Source: Ramicandelaber brevisporus (lineage: Eukaryota > Kickxellomycota > Ramicandelaberales > Ramicandelaberaceae). Taken from it: 29,378 bases of DNA. Location: NCBI GenBank assembly GCA_025201865.1, contig MU602952.1, positions 1-29,378 of the forward strand. The letters are read 5' to 3'. The position numbers were made by a program, and so were the translations under genes. Shown one piece after another: positions 17,024 through 26,928 of this stretch (positions are counted from its first letter, which is position 1; each line of letters begins with the position of its first letter). Below the pieces are notes generated by a model. That model was given only the letters and a program-made list of their open reading frames with translations, searched no databases and was not told where the DNA came from.

Positions 17024-17423
17024 CTGCTGTTACTTTTGTTGCTGTTGCTGTTGCTGTTGATAGAGGAGAGTGTCTGACAAAGACAACATGTGTCAGGGAA
17101 CTCCGAACAATGTGTCCATTTTTTAAGTTCTGGTGACATGAGCGAAGTCGCCTGAGTCCGGAAAAGCTTCACCGGAATGAGTAAACTGCAAATTAACCAA
17201 CCGAATCATTGTTATCAACAGCTTTAGCTCTTTCTGCACTCGCAAGGAACAACGTATGCCACCATTGACGTAGATAATGCTGCTCGAGGGCATTTTGAGT
17301 ATTATTTTTTTTTTTTACTGACTTCCGACTTGAGCTGCATATTCAATAAAAGGAAAGGATTTCAACAGCTTTTTAGTGGCTTTTTTCTCTGACAAATAAC
17401 TTGCGTTCATCTCTTGCATATGG
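17024..17423. promoter_or_regulatory. Divergent promoter region, F-box-like gene / armadillo-like gene
   Basis: This is a 400-bp non-coding region between two divergent start codons. It holds a (CTGTTG)n tract next to the F-box-like start (about 17025-17057, leader of that gene), a T12 run at 17305-17316 and an A/T-rich region before ATG 17424. I see no clear TATA box. Confidence 0.45.
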
Positions 17424-20400
17424 ATGAGCACAAACCCTCATCTGTTTCGCGACCAAAGAATAACTCAAAAACTAAAGAAAAAGAAGCAGATGACAACTTG
17501 TACTTGCGGTCAGACTACACGCAACTTGAGTTCTGCTCTGGCAGCGAGCAGTTCCCCAGATGAGCAGCTGTATGCGTTAACGGCCATACGAGATTGGCTT
17601 GACGAAGTGCGTCCTTCAAACTTTAATCCGCTGACGTTGGGTTCTGTTGCTATTCTTCCAGTTGAATTGCAGAATCGAGTCACTGACCTAGTCACCAAGC
17701 GTCTATTCTGCGACAATCTTTCAGCTGCAGTTATATCGTCACCATCACAGTCGCAGGTTGCTACCATTGCAATTGATATCATTTACATTATAGTCCACAT
17801 GATCAACGTCAATAGATGGATTCATATGCTACTCACACCCGAGTTAATGGATGTGCTTGTTCGTATTGCAGCAGATATCAATCATCCCGCGTTTGTTCCA
17901 ACGATATATATTTTGGCCAGGGCTACTTCCACTGATGCCAATTTGGCTATAGTAGCACTCCAACTTGGACTATTTGACAAAGTGATACCGATGCTGGAGA
18001 ATTATGGCTTACAGAATGAAGTAGTTGGTCATTTGATGTGGCTTGCAGTTAGTATACTTGATGTATTCCCACTCATCGATTCTCAGAAATACATCAAACC
18101 TATCACGAACCGCTGTGTTAAGACATTTAAAGATACATCTGTTGAAACAATTGGTGGTTATGGTAGTATTGATCGACTTGCAATGGAGTCAGCAGTTTTT
18201 GGTTTAAATACCATGCATGTCTCCGGTCGCACTGCCGTCTTTCATGACACTGCACTGGTCCAGAAGGCCATCGAGCTTAACCAACGTGGTATGCTCATGT
18301 GTCCTTCATTGTTGAATGCGTTCATTCAATTTGGCCCAAGTTCAGCCCGAGATGCAGTGTTGAAGTCTGGCTACATTGACAAAGTGGTTGCGGCCTCTAG
18401 ATTTAAAGACACTGGTTGCATTGACTTGGACGCTGCCCACTACGCACTTCACAAGCTCAACAGCTTGGCACAATGCACGCCTGATATATGCAAGAAGATT
18501 GCAGCAACTCCTGACCATCTTCAGCAGCTCATTGACATGTTTGCTGATACTGGTACATCCTTTCAAATTTGGCGTCCTCTCAGTTTTTTCCTGGTCACAT
18601 TTTGCTCTCAGCAAACTGCAGCACTCACAGATAGTCAGATGGAGCGCATCTTTGAGGCTGTTATTTGGCGATATACCAATGAGTCTCTTTCATATAATTT
18701 TCCTGCTTCCACCTTTGATCCATTGGGACTAATCATTAGTAACTTCAAAGAACTACACTCAAGTGATTCAAGGTTTCGCCAGCTCACAGCTGAGAAGACA
18801 CACTTCATGTCCACAGTGGTTAGCGAACTACAGAGTGTAATTGACAACACTGATACCATGCAATCCTGTTCAAAGTATGCTATTCGTGCATTTTTCTTTG
18901 CAGAAAGACTATCATCACTCCCCTACGATTTACAAACACCCCCATCGAAACATTCTCGTGGTGATGTTATTGATCTGATTTATCGCCTCATCAGTCACCC
19001 ATGCAACTTAGTGCGTGGTCATGCATATGGTCAGATGCTTGTTGATTTTGATCGGTATAACTACATGACAGATGGAGAAGCTGGAGTTCAGGCAGTCATG
19101 GAGCGGTTGACTGGTGAATTGAGACACATTGCTTTATCCAACCCTGCTGATTACATTTGTAACTGGAGCTCATGTGTGTGTTCTAGCCTTGCTTGTCTGA
19201 TCAGGTTTGTACGACCGAGTCTACTCCAGCCACTTGTGAGTGTGTTCACTCTGTTCATTGAGTCTGATGCATATTGTGGAAATGAGAGTAAGTTTACAGC
19301 AGTATTGATGGCTGCGCTGAACAATTCTCTGTCTCCAACAGCACCAGAAATGCAATCTATAATGTCAACACTAACATCAAAGATTCTCAGTGGATCGAGG
19401 ATTGTGTCTCGACACGCCACGCGACTGCTGGGTGCCTATCTGACACTCGTGGCTGATGATACTAGTTATAGTGAAGCTATTGACCTTGCTACATTGCCCG
19501 GTTTGACCGCCAAGCTTTGCACACACCTCAAGGATGACTCCACTGATGTATATATGCGCATTGAGTTATGTGAAGTAATTTGCACATTAGTGAAGAATTG
19601 GAAGTCGCCGATTGAAACTGTAGTTGAGAATGGACTGGTTGGCACACTGGCTCACTGGATTCAACCTGATTCTGCTGTTAGTGATTCTGCTACTACTGTT
19701 ACTATTACTACTTCTGGATTCCATCCTTTGTTGGCAGGCAAGGCACTGACTCTACTCCAAGACATTACATGCAGTGACGTTGTTACACTCTCGAGTGATC
19801 AAATTTTACCTATCGTATCAGCTATTGAATACACTATTTTGCACGGTGTAGGCAAGACAGATTTTTTAATGGTGAGCTGTGCAACCGTCAGCCCCAGCAT
19901 TAGTATGCGCTACCCTGGGGCAGTGGCATCCTCCATTCACGACACGGTGCTTACTGTTATCAGGCGAATATCTGAGCCACCTGATGACAGCGCTGATCTG
20001 ATTCCGAGTCTCCACTTTATGGCGAATTATCTACAGGGCACTTTATCATACATGGAGTGTGAGACTATGATTCCGCTGATACTTCCCGTCCTCTCTCTTT
20101 ATGCAAACACCAATGATTTTGTGGCTTGGTCTGCCTATTGGCTATTGACTGAGCTCGTCAATGCTCTACCACACGATGCAATTCTAGAACACCTGGTCGC
20201 ACTTACTGAAGCTGTGGTGTATGCTACAAGCCGATTTGGCACTTGCCCACCATATGTGATTCATCGCAGCTTGATGTTGCTCGAATCATTGATGCCAGCC
20301 ATTAGAACAACTCAGCGCACAGATTTGCGTCTGGATAACCTGCTGTCTATGATTGAGATCATGCTGCACCCTGATCTTTCCCCGTACATTATGGTCAATG

Positions 20401-22472
20401 ATTTTCGCTGGAACACAGTCTCTCGCTTACTAGTGCTTCACTGTGAGAGTTCAGTTAAACTTCTCAACTGGCACGCAGACAGAATGCTTGGCAATATTCA
20501 AAATGGTCCATCATTTATCACAGTAAAGCTCGATAATGGTGTTCTGATTAGGCTGCTTAGTTCAAGATTGGGATGTTTGGCTGTAAGCCAGTATTCGAAG
20601 GTGTTTGTAGCTGGTCTTGAGCATGCTAATCATGACATTGTGCTTCACACCATTGTTACAATTCAGACAGTAATTGATGGGCGGCGTGATGTCGTCATTC
20701 GGCTACTGCTTGATGGTATTTTCGACTCATTGAGTGCTCTTGCTGAGCAAAAGAACATGTCGCATTCAGTGCGTGCCAAGGTTATCGAGTTACTATATGA
20801 TATGCAGATTGCTATTGGACCACCAAAGCCACTTCCGCCTCCGCTACTGCCACGACCACGACCACGACCACAACAACTACCGCCGCCAGCGCCACCGCCG
20901 CCACCTCCACTACTGCCTCTACCTCCTCCACCTCCACCTCCACCTCCACCTCCGCCACACCAACCACAGCCACAACCACAGCGGCAGCAGCCAGAGATTG
21001 ATCCAATCCAGCGAGTAGTCGCTGCCAGAATTCGTGAAGCCTTGACAAACCTTCTCAAACCAGTTGCTAGCATGTCCGGTTTTACTAGAGATATAGCCTT
21101 GGCAATCCGGAAGATAGTATCAGCAGGCCATTTTGATGCCGTTGAAAATTCTGGTATTTTACCGATGGTGCTCGACCATCTTAAATCACCAAATCAATGG
21201 AACCAAGCATGGGCTCTGCAGATCATTAATGAGATGTGTCCATCAGTATTCAAGAGCCCCATGCTCTGTCCAGTGATTAACTATTATACACAACCTGAGC
21301 GCTTTGAGGTGATGCTAGATTTTGTTTTGTCAATGCCGCCACGCTTACCACTCCGCGCCTCAGGCATCGTCAACACTGCCCTGTTTATCGCCGGTCGTGA
21401 ACCACAATTAACTCGGCTTCTTGAGCGCCTGCCACTGTCTGAACTTCTGGACGTTGTTCAAGACCCTGATATGCCCTCGCTTATCAAAGACCGGCTGTTT
21501 TATCTCATCTTGGGTCCAATGGGTGTTGTGGGTGGTAAATCCGTCCTATCACCAGATGAGACGACTGCCACAGTGTCGTACATCCAGAGGACTCTATTCA
21601 AACACTCAAGCAATCACGCATTTTCCTTCAAAGCCCATACAGTCAAGGTTATGTGGAATTCCAATCTGCGCGTGCCCCTCATGATACAACATGGTGTCAT
21701 CGATCAGTTGTTTGCACTAGCGACTTCAACTGATCGACCAGGCACTTCGATAGCCCGTGACACTATCTCTGAGATGATACGCCACTCTCAACCCATCTGG
21801 CAAGGCCACATTGTATGGCAGCTATACTCCCACGCTGCCAAGCTTGTTGAACCCATCAGTCACTGCAGGTGGTCGAAACGCTCCAATGTCATCACCTACA
21901 TTCTTAGAGATGGACTCAACCTGGTAATGGACGCCGACACGTTTTGGACCATTTATTTCGACAGCGGGCTTGTTCCTCTACTGCTATCGTGCATTGGTTC
22001 AGGCCAACCATATTTTTTGAGAGATCAAGCTGATCTTCTCATCAGCCTCATTGACAATCGAGTAATGTGGGATGACGTCAAATTACGCATGGCATTGTTG
22101 GTTGAGCAGCATTTGGATGAGATTATTCGTTTAGCGCATGTATCAATGCACAGGTATCCAGCAGTTGCTTCAAAGGCATATCTATCTCTTCAGCTGATCA
22201 TGATCTGGTTCGACGACGTTAGTAAACCAAAGTTCAAGGGTAAATATCACGATAGACAGAGTGCCGTTAATCACATCAGAGAAATGGGCTTTGTCGAGAT
22301 CTTCCGGAAAATGGTGGTGGTGAAGCGATGGGACCAACCGCACTATATAGTGCATTGCTTCCATGAAATGGCACTCCGGCTCGTTGCTATTGATCCATCG
22401 GATGGGCATTTAACTGACATGTCAACCGACTTGATTCTCGAAGATGCTGAATCCGATGCACTTTACTGTTAG
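17424..22472 (+). CDS. Giant armadillo/HEAT-like repeat protein with polyproline insert
   Basis: This is an intact 1682-residue frame. Nearly the whole length is predicted from composition to be alpha-solenoid: paired hydrophobic helices recur every 40 or so residues, and the N-terminal part (EQLYALTAIRDWLDEV..., PELMDVLVRIAAD-x-NHPAFVPTIYILARATS, GLFDKVIPMLENYGLQNEVVGHLMWLAVSIL) looks like importin-alpha-type armadillo units. A proline-rich segment with several PPPPP runs (about 1132-1190, ending in Gln/Pro repeats) interrupts the solenoid. After it the repeats resume (for example LPMVLDHLKSPNQWNQAWALQIINEMCP). A basic KLKKKKQ cluster lies near the start. I do not recognise a named family; it is probably a scaffold or adaptor, and the proline run could bind profilin, SH3 or WW domains. 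The start is the first ATG, but a second Met at residue 23 precedes TTCTCGQ and is also possible. The next gene, GCP4, follows after 150 bp on the same strand. Confidence 0.82.
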   Translation: MSTNPHLFRDQRITQKLKKKKQMTTCTCGQTTRNLSSALAASSSPDEQLYALTAIRDWLDEVRPSNFNPLTLGSVAILPVELQNRVTDLVTKRLFCDNLSAAVISSPSQSQVATIAIDIIYIIVHMINVNRWIHMLLTPELMDVLVRIAADINHPAFVPTIYILARATSTDANLAIVALQLGLFDKVIPMLENYGLQNEVVGHLMWLAVSILDVFPLIDSQKYIKPITNRCVKTFKDTSVETIGGYGSIDRLAMESAVFGLNTMHVSGRTAVFHDTALVQKAIELNQRGMLMCPSLLNAFIQFGPSSARDAVLKSGYIDKVVAASRFKDTGCIDLDAAHYALHKLNSLAQCTPDICKKIAATPDHLQQLIDMFADTGTSFQIWRPLSFFLVTFCSQQTAALTDSQMERIFEAVIWRYTNESLSYNFPASTFDPLGLIISNFKELHSSDSRFRQLTAEKTHFMSTVVSELQSVIDNTDTMQSCSKYAIRAFFFAERLSSLPYDLQTPPSKHSRGDVIDLIYRLISHPCNLVRGHAYGQMLVDFDRYNYMTDGEAGVQAVMERLTGELRHIALSNPADYICNWSSCVCSSLACLIRFVRPSLLQPLVSVFTLFIESDAYCGNESKFTAVLMAALNNSLSPTAPEMQSIMSTLTSKILSGSRIVSRHATRLLGAYLTLVADDTSYSEAIDLATLPGLTAKLCTHLKDDSTDVYMRIELCEVICTLVKNWKSPIETVVENGLVGTLAHWIQPDSAVSDSATTVTITTSGFHPLLAGKALTLLQDITCSDVVTLSSDQILPIVSAIEYTILHGVGKTDFLMVSCATVSPSISMRYPGAVASSIHDTVLTVIRRISEPPDDSADLIPSLHFMANYLQGTLSYMECETMIPLILPVLSLYANTNDFVAWSAYWLLTELVNALPHDAILEHLVALTEAVVYATSRFGTCPPYVIHRSLMLLESLMPAIRTTQRTDLRLDNLLSMIEIMLHPDLSPYIMVNDFRWNTVSRLLVLHCESSVKLLNWHADRMLGNIQNGPSFITVKLDNGVLIRLLSSRLGCLAVSQYSKVFVAGLEHANHDIVLHTIVTIQTVIDGRRDVVIRLLLDGIFDSLSALAEQKNMSHSVRAKVIELLYDMQIAIGPPKPLPPPLLPRPRPRPQQLPPPAPPPPPPLLPLPPPPPPPPPPPPHQPQPQPQRQQPEIDPIQRVVAARIREALTNLLKPVASMSGFTRDIALAIRKIVSAGHFDAVENSGILPMVLDHLKSPNQWNQAWALQIINEMCPSVFKSPMLCPVINYYTQPERFEVMLDFVLSMPPRLPLRASGIVNTALFIAGREPQLTRLLERLPLSELLDVVQDPDMPSLIKDRLFYLILGPMGVVGGKSVLSPDETTATVSYIQRTLFKHSSNHAFSFKAHTVKVMWNSNLRVPLMIQHGVIDQLFALATSTDRPGTSIARDTISEMIRHSQPIWQGHIVWQLYSHAAKLVEPISHCRWSKRSNVITYILRDGLNLVMDADTFWTIYFDSGLVPLLLSCIGSGQPYFLRDQADLLISLIDNRVMWDDVKLRMALLVEQHLDEIIRLAHVSMHRYPAVASKAYLSLQLIMIWFDDVSKPKFKGKYHDRQSAVNHIREMGFVEIFRKMVVVKRWDQPHYIVHCFHEMALRLVAIDPSDGHLTDMSTDLILEDAESDALYC
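20821..20990 (+). repeat. Proline-codon-rich low-complexity tract
   Basis: Imperfect CCA/CCG/CCT repeats encode Pro-rich runs inside the armadillo-like gene, ending in CAA/CAG/CCA (Gln/Pro) codons. The opposite strand consequently carries long Gly/Val-rich shadow frames that are not genes. Confidence 0.9.
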
Positions 22473-22474
22473 AC

Positions 22475-22514
22475 CTTTTCTTTTTCTTTTTCTTTTTCTT
22501 TTCTTTTTCATTCA
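22475..22514 (+). repeat. CTTTTT pyrimidine tract in the armadillo-GCP4 spacer
   Basis: A (CTTTTT)n-like pyrimidine tract directly follows the stop of the armadillo-like gene. It is followed by an A/C-rich stretch (AACAAACAACAAACA type, about 22532-22575) that looks like the GCP4 leader. The spacer is only 150 bp, so the tract may be a GCP4 promoter element or the upstream 3' UTR. Confidence 0.55.
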
Positions 22515-22622
22515 ATTTCATTTTTTGAACAGCAAAACAAACAACCAAACACAACAACAAACAACAAACACAATATCAAGCGACGAAGAGGACAGACGCA
22601 TACAGTGATATCAGAGAGATTA

Positions 22623-24875
22623 ATGCTGCAAGATCTACTCTACTGCCTGTCTGGATACACAGGCGAGGTGTTCGTATCCCGCGTCACAGCTGTCGAGGAT
22701 GGTGATGATCTCGATGGCGCCTACAACTTCAGTCTGTCTCGCGCGATTGTTTCGTCTCTGCATCCTGGCGAGTGCGACTCTCTCAACAAGCTGGCAGCCA
22801 TCGGCGCTCAATATGCAGAACTTCGCGACTTTTGTCAGCGCTCAACCTATCTATCTGATCCGTCGCCTTCGAACAGCAGCGGTGCGGTATTGCGTGGCGC
22901 GTACACCCAGGCTCTTGCAACCGGCATCAACAGCGAGCTCGAGTTGTATCGCGCTGTGGTTCTCAGTCTAGAAAAGTCCATCCTGGCAGCGGAGGTCTAC
23001 CCTCGGGAAGCCATGCCACTCTCGGAGATTTCTGCCCAGCTCATTCACTATCCTGCAATATTTGCGACACTCTTGACAATTACACGGAGGTTAAACCACG
23101 CAGCCAAGCAGAATGATGAGCTGTCGTATCAGTTCCGCGGCGCTCGTATCTTGGACATTTTGAGGATGGCTTGCAATACTGGAGTACCAACTGTCCATGA
23201 AGCAATGATGAGAGTTTACAAGAAAGTTGGAGCGGTGTGGTGGCGAATGACGATTGCGTGGTGCGTTGATGGATCAGTTTGGGATCCATGGGGTGAATGG
23301 ATTGTGTGTGCTCCGAAAGCTGGCGAGGACTCAGTTACAATTGCAACAGCTGCAAAGTCACACCAACAGCATCTGCAACAGGTTCGTGCGACGCTAAATG
23401 AGGCTAATATTCCGTCGCATCTGTCCATTGACATTGCAACAGCACTGGTGTTTATTGGAGATACAGTGTCATCTATTGCAGAGATGCGTCGTCGTTCCCA
23501 GTATCAAGTGGGCCATTCTGCAAGCAGCAACAGCAGTACCAATAACTCTTGGATGAATGTGCGAAATGGATACTATTCTCGTCTTGGTGATCCTCTTTAT
23601 TCTACAGAATCTACCGCCGCTCAGCTACCTTGGGCAGATAGTTTGAAACAGCTGGCAGAACTCAATTGTCTGCTGGATGATCCTCAGTGCACGGCTGCCA
23701 TTGGGGCTGTCAATAAACAGGCTGCAGAGTATCTGTGGAACATTACAAAGATGGACACAGTCATCGAACAGTGGATAATGCAAGATGTTCGTGGCATTTT
23801 ACTATTGGGATATGGTCTCTGGGCAGAAAGGTTGCTTGATGAGGTGACAAAGCTGACTCGAGCCACTCGAGCCAGATCGAGCTCATCTCGCGATAATCGC
23901 ATCGCTCCCATCACCAATCGTGCAATGCGACATTTGTTGAACAAGACTGCACCTGCTCTGTCGCATCATGTTTCGTCAACAACCTCGCAGCAGCAGCTCA
24001 GCCAAGACGATGCGCTCATGGCGGCTGAAAGCCTGCTGCGTCGGTTCAGTCTTGTTAAGGATACTGCACATGTCTCCGATGGCAACGAAGTGACTGAATC
24101 TGATCCCATCACGCTTCGCATTGGCGGCACGCCTGTCCTCTTGCTTCCGCAGCCCGGATTGGATGTCGAATTCAGTGCATCGGAGTCACCAGCTGTGCAT
24201 ACTCCATGGCCACTCAGTCTGCTGATCTCAGATAACGATACCAAGCATTTCATTTCAGCATCGGCATTCCTCTTCAATATTGCCAGAGTTCGATCCAGGA
24301 TTACATCCACTCTTGGCTTGGTTCGTCCTAACCGTTACACTCATCGACATCAACCACAGCAACAACAGTCGTCACTACAGCGAGGTCAGAGCTCGTCATT
24401 CTACAAATTGTACTTGCAGACTCGCTGGAGAATGTTCACTTTTGTCGAAGCACTCTGGGTCCACTTTCAAACAGATGTCATCGACAAGGCATTTGACGAA
24501 TTCAATCAGCGTGTCAGACATCAGCATCGCGGCGATGTGGACGCCGTCCGTTCGGACCATGCTCGCCTCGCTGCTGATATCCATGTCGGATTGATGCTCC
24601 ATCCACGGCTGCGCGGCTTACGAGTGGCATTTGGACGTGCCTTGCGACGATGCGAGCTTCTTTGCCACATGGTATCCACAAGACCAGAGGCATTTGTGTC
24701 GAATGGCGCTGACAATGCGGCGGTGGCTAAATCGAGAAATGAGCTGGAACAGATTGCCAGAGACTTTAATGAGCAGACGGAATTCTTGAAGCGCACGATT
24801 TCTAGCTTGACATCGCAGCAAACTGTTGCAGCAATGCAGTCGTGGAACATTTTGGCAATGCGATTGGATTTCTAA
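22623..24875 (+). CDS. TUBGCP4: Gamma-tubulin complex component 4 (GCP4-type Spc97/Spc98 protein)
   Basis: This 750-residue protein is a gamma-tubulin complex subunit, part of the ring that templates microtubule nucleation at spindle poles. The N terminus (MLQDLLYCLSGYTGEVF) matches the GCP4 start, where the domain begins immediately without the long extension of GCP2, 3, 5 and 6. It continues with LHPGECDSLNKLAAIGAQYAELRDF (about 52-80) and a Tyr-rich SELELYRAVVLSLE helix (about 108-122). The EAMMRVYKKVGAVWWRMTIAWCVDGSVWDPWGEW segment (about 196-230) and, in the C-terminal half, WPLSLLISDN (about 525-535) follow. Last are RWRMFTFVEALWVHFQTDVID (about 602-622) and RSDHARLAADIHVGLMLHPRL (about 640-662). 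It is slightly longer than animal GCP4 (about 660) owing to Ser/Gln-rich inserts. The start is ATG 22623; a GTG lies upstream in frame. It is intronless, convergent with the P450 gene, with an AATAAA at 24979-24984. Confidence 0.9.
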   Translation: MLQDLLYCLSGYTGEVFVSRVTAVEDGDDLDGAYNFSLSRAIVSSLHPGECDSLNKLAAIGAQYAELRDFCQRSTYLSDPSPSNSSGAVLRGAYTQALATGINSELELYRAVVLSLEKSILAAEVYPREAMPLSEISAQLIHYPAIFATLLTITRRLNHAAKQNDELSYQFRGARILDILRMACNTGVPTVHEAMMRVYKKVGAVWWRMTIAWCVDGSVWDPWGEWIVCAPKAGEDSVTIATAAKSHQQHLQQVRATLNEANIPSHLSIDIATALVFIGDTVSSIAEMRRRSQYQVGHSASSNSSTNNSWMNVRNGYYSRLGDPLYSTESTAAQLPWADSLKQLAELNCLLDDPQCTAAIGAVNKQAAEYLWNITKMDTVIEQWIMQDVRGILLLGYGLWAERLLDEVTKLTRATRARSSSSRDNRIAPITNRAMRHLLNKTAPALSHHVSSTTSQQQLSQDDALMAAESLLRRFSLVKDTAHVSDGNEVTESDPITLRIGGTPVLLLPQPGLDVEFSASESPAVHTPWPLSLLISDNDTKHFISASAFLFNIARVRSRITSTLGLVRPNRYTHRHQPQQQQSSLQRGQSSSFYKLYLQTRWRMFTFVEALWVHFQTDVIDKAFDEFNQRVRHQHRGDVDAVRSDHARLAADIHVGLMLHPRLRGLRVAFGRALRRCELLCHMVSTRPEAFVSNGADNAAVAKSRNELEQIARDFNEQTEFLKRTISSLTSQQTVAAMQSWNILAMRLDF

Positions 24876-24902
24876 ATCATTTTAATCATCTTATATTATT
24901 GA

Positions 24903-24908
24903 TTTATT
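24903..24908 (-). terminator. Polyadenylation signal (AATAAA) for the P450 gene
   Basis: TTTATT on the plus strand reads AATAAA on the minus strand, 89 bases downstream of the P450 stop codon, within the 121-bp convergent spacer. Confidence 0.5.
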
Positions 24909-24978
24909 GTTATGAGTAAGAGTTGGGTTGGGAGAGATGGGGGAGATAGGACGGTGTATGCAATGACAATAATTAAAA

Positions 24979-24984
24979 AATAAA
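24979..24984 (+). terminator. Polyadenylation signal (AATAAA) for the GCP4 gene
   Basis: AATAAA lies 104 bases downstream of the GCP4 stop. It and the P450 signal at 24903-24908 face each other across the spacer, so the mature 3' ends of both transcripts would overlap. Confidence 0.5.
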
Positions 24985-24996
24985 CAAAGGTAGTCG

Positions 24997-26643
24997 TTAA
25001 CAGGATGGATGGCGCGGGAAGAACTCAATCTGCATGTTATCAGCCGTCAGCAATGTCGAGATTGGGAACTTCAGTGTCTGATTACCTTTGGATGAGATGC
25101 GCCAGGTAAAATGACGCAGCAGAGTCGCCAACACCACACGCTGCTCCACAAACGAAAACGCAAACCCAATGCACGCACGCTTACCGCCACCAAACGGCAT
25201 CCATGCTGGATTCTTGGCCGAAACCACGGCATCTGTGTGCTCGCCATCGAACCGGCTCGGATCAAAAGCGTTGACATCGCCTTCCCAGGCATTTGGGTTG
25301 CGATGGACGCCCCAAATGTTAACAAGAGTGCTTGTGCCCTTTGGGATGAACTTGCCGCCGATAAAGGTGTCTTTGAGAGCGCGGCGTGGCGGGTTGAATG
25401 ACACAGATGGATACAGACGAGTGGTTTCCTTGATGATCTGTGTCAAGTACGTCAGCTGGCGTTGCTGATCATAGCCTGGAGCAGTCTCTTCCTTTGATGG
25501 ATCGAGCTCACCAAGCACTTCCAAGACTTGAGCGCGAGCACGCTGTTGAATCTCGGGGTGGCGGCCCAATTCCATCACGGCACAGGCAAGCGCATTGGAT
25601 GTAGTGTCACTGCCAGCCAGGTGGAACGACAGGATGTTATTGCGCAGCTCTTGTGGGCTGAGTGGATACTTGGCCGCCTCATCTTCATTAGCCAGAACCA
25701 ACTGCGTGAGCAGGTCAACATCGCTCTTTTCGTCCGGAACTCCATGCGTTTGAATGTGCTCCTTCTTGCGCTTCACCATATCAAAGAAGATTTCATCCAG
25801 CTCGTCACACTTTGTAAAAAAGTGGGCACGGAACGGATTCCAGCGCGAGTCAAAGAATGCAAAGATCACGTAGAGTGGATTGAGAGCAGCCTTGATCACC
25901 TCATTGTACAGCTCGATAACTCGATTGCCCTCGGAGCTCAATGCACCAAACGCATCGCCAAATGCAGATTGGCTAAATGCGTCAACCGTGAGTCTGTTCA
26001 TCAGATCGGCAATGTTGACAGTGTGGGTGCCATCGCCGCCAGGAGCAGTGGCTGCAGCATGAATCTTGCCAACAGCAGCTTTTGCAACGCTGAAAAACGG
26101 AACCGGACTGAACTGCTTGTGGAAGGCAGCATTAGCGACACGACGGAAACGGCGCCAGTCTGAATGATTTGACAGGATGATATTGTTGGCCAACAAACGA
26201 CCTGCCAGCGTGCCTGGGAGGTCAATGTCCGGAACCACCTTGTCAAATGCATCAAAGTCATTGTACCACTGACGAGCATCGGCAGGATTGCAAATGTGAA
26301 CAACGTATTCTTTGCGAGCCCAGCGCATAAACGTGTCGATAAAGCCAGTGTGACCATCAGCAGCGGTGTTGTCTGGATACGCGTCTTGCAAGATGGACTG
26401 GGTTTCATTGTGCAGGCGATCCATGTCGTATCCGGTCAGCACGATTTTGAAACTGTTGCGAAGCGACAATGCAGGGATATGGCGCAGGCCGGAAGGAATG
26501 CGCAGCACAAGAAGAATGCGAATGGCCGCGTAAACGAACAGCGTCGCGACGGCAAGAGCGACGTACTGCATTGTTGAGAGAGCTGGGATAACAGAAAAGA
26601 AGTCGGTGCTGCGTTGCGAAAGCAGCTGTGCTAGAGTTGGCAT
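24997..26643 (-). CDS. Cytochrome P450 monooxygenase (microsomal)
   Basis: This 548-residue P450 oxidises an unknown substrate, using electrons from NADPH-P450 reductase at the ER membrane. The N terminus has a hydrophobic anchor (about 25-47, MQYVALAVATLFVYAAIRIL) followed by IPSG. All signature motifs are present: C-helix W163xxxR167, I-helix AGSDTT (343-348) with the oxygen-activating Asp/Thr pair, the K-helix ETTR motif (E406-R409), PSRF (462-465) and the heme loop FGGGKRACIG (484-493) with ligand Cys491. The exact family is not assignable by eye; CYP4/CYP52/CYP505-like fatty acid hydroxylases and CYP5xx fungal clans are the obvious comparisons. The start is ATG 26643 (MPTLAQ); Met25 at the anchor is an alternative. 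The same frame is open further upstream, but that extension is low complexity and is likely leader. The gene is divergent from the SDR gene. Confidence 0.96.
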   Translation of the reverse strand: MPTLAQLLSQRSTDFFSVIPALSTMQYVALAVATLFVYAAIRILLVLRIPSGLRHIPALSLRNSFKIVLTGYDMDRLHNETQSILQDAYPDNTAADGHTGFIDTFMRWARKEYVVHICNPADARQWYNDFDAFDKVVPDIDLPGTLAGRLLANNIILSNHSDWRRFRRVANAAFHKQFSPVPFFSVAKAAVGKIHAAATAPGGDGTHTVNIADLMNRLTVDAFSQSAFGDAFGALSSEGNRVIELYNEVIKAALNPLYVIFAFFDSRWNPFRAHFFTKCDELDEIFFDMVKRKKEHIQTHGVPDEKSDVDLLTQLVLANEDEAAKYPLSPQELRNNILSFHLAGSDTTSNALACAVMELGRHPEIQQRARAQVLEVLGELDPSKEETAPGYDQQRQLTYLTQIIKETTRLYPSVSFNPPRRALKDTFIGGKFIPKGTSTLVNIWGVHRNPNAWEGDVNAFDPSRFDGEHTDAVVSAKNPAWMPFGGGKRACIGFAFSFVEQRVVLATLLRHFTWRISSKGNQTLKFPISTLLTADNMQIEFFPRHPSC

Positions 26644-26816
26644 GGTAGCGAGTGTTCCCCAGTGTTTGTGCGGTGGTGCTGATGGTGCGAAAGATATAAA
26701 AAAAATAAACTTTAAGGAGTGACAGCGAGTGTGAGAGTGTGAGAGTGTATGAGACTGTGTGGCTGCTTTGACTCTGATCATACAACTCTTTTGCTGATAC
26801 CGCGACGCTTCGATTA

Positions 26817-26823
26817 TTTTATA
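26817..26823 (-). promoter_or_regulatory. Possible TATA box of the P450 gene
   Basis: TTTTATA on the plus strand is TATAAAA on the minus strand, 174 bases upstream of the chosen P450 start codon. Distance to a transcription start is unknown. Confidence 0.35.
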
Positions 26824-26872
26824 CAATTCCTTCTCAATGTTGCTGGTCCACTCTGGAGAGAATATAAAATTC

Positions 26873-26928
26873 AAAGAACAGAGAGAGACAAAGAGAGCAG
26901 AGACAAAGAGAGAGAGAGGGCAGAGATA
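26873..26928. repeat. GA-rich tract in the P450/SDR promoter
   Basis: An imperfect (GA)n and CAAAGAGA repeat stretch lies in the shared promoter region. Purine tracts like this are often nucleosome-poor, but no function is shown here. Confidence 0.7.

Noticed and set aside
20663-21073. Minus-strand Gly-rich and Val-rich frames over the polyproline tract
   Set aside because: They are exact shadows of the CCN-rich coding tract of the plus-strand armadillo-like gene.
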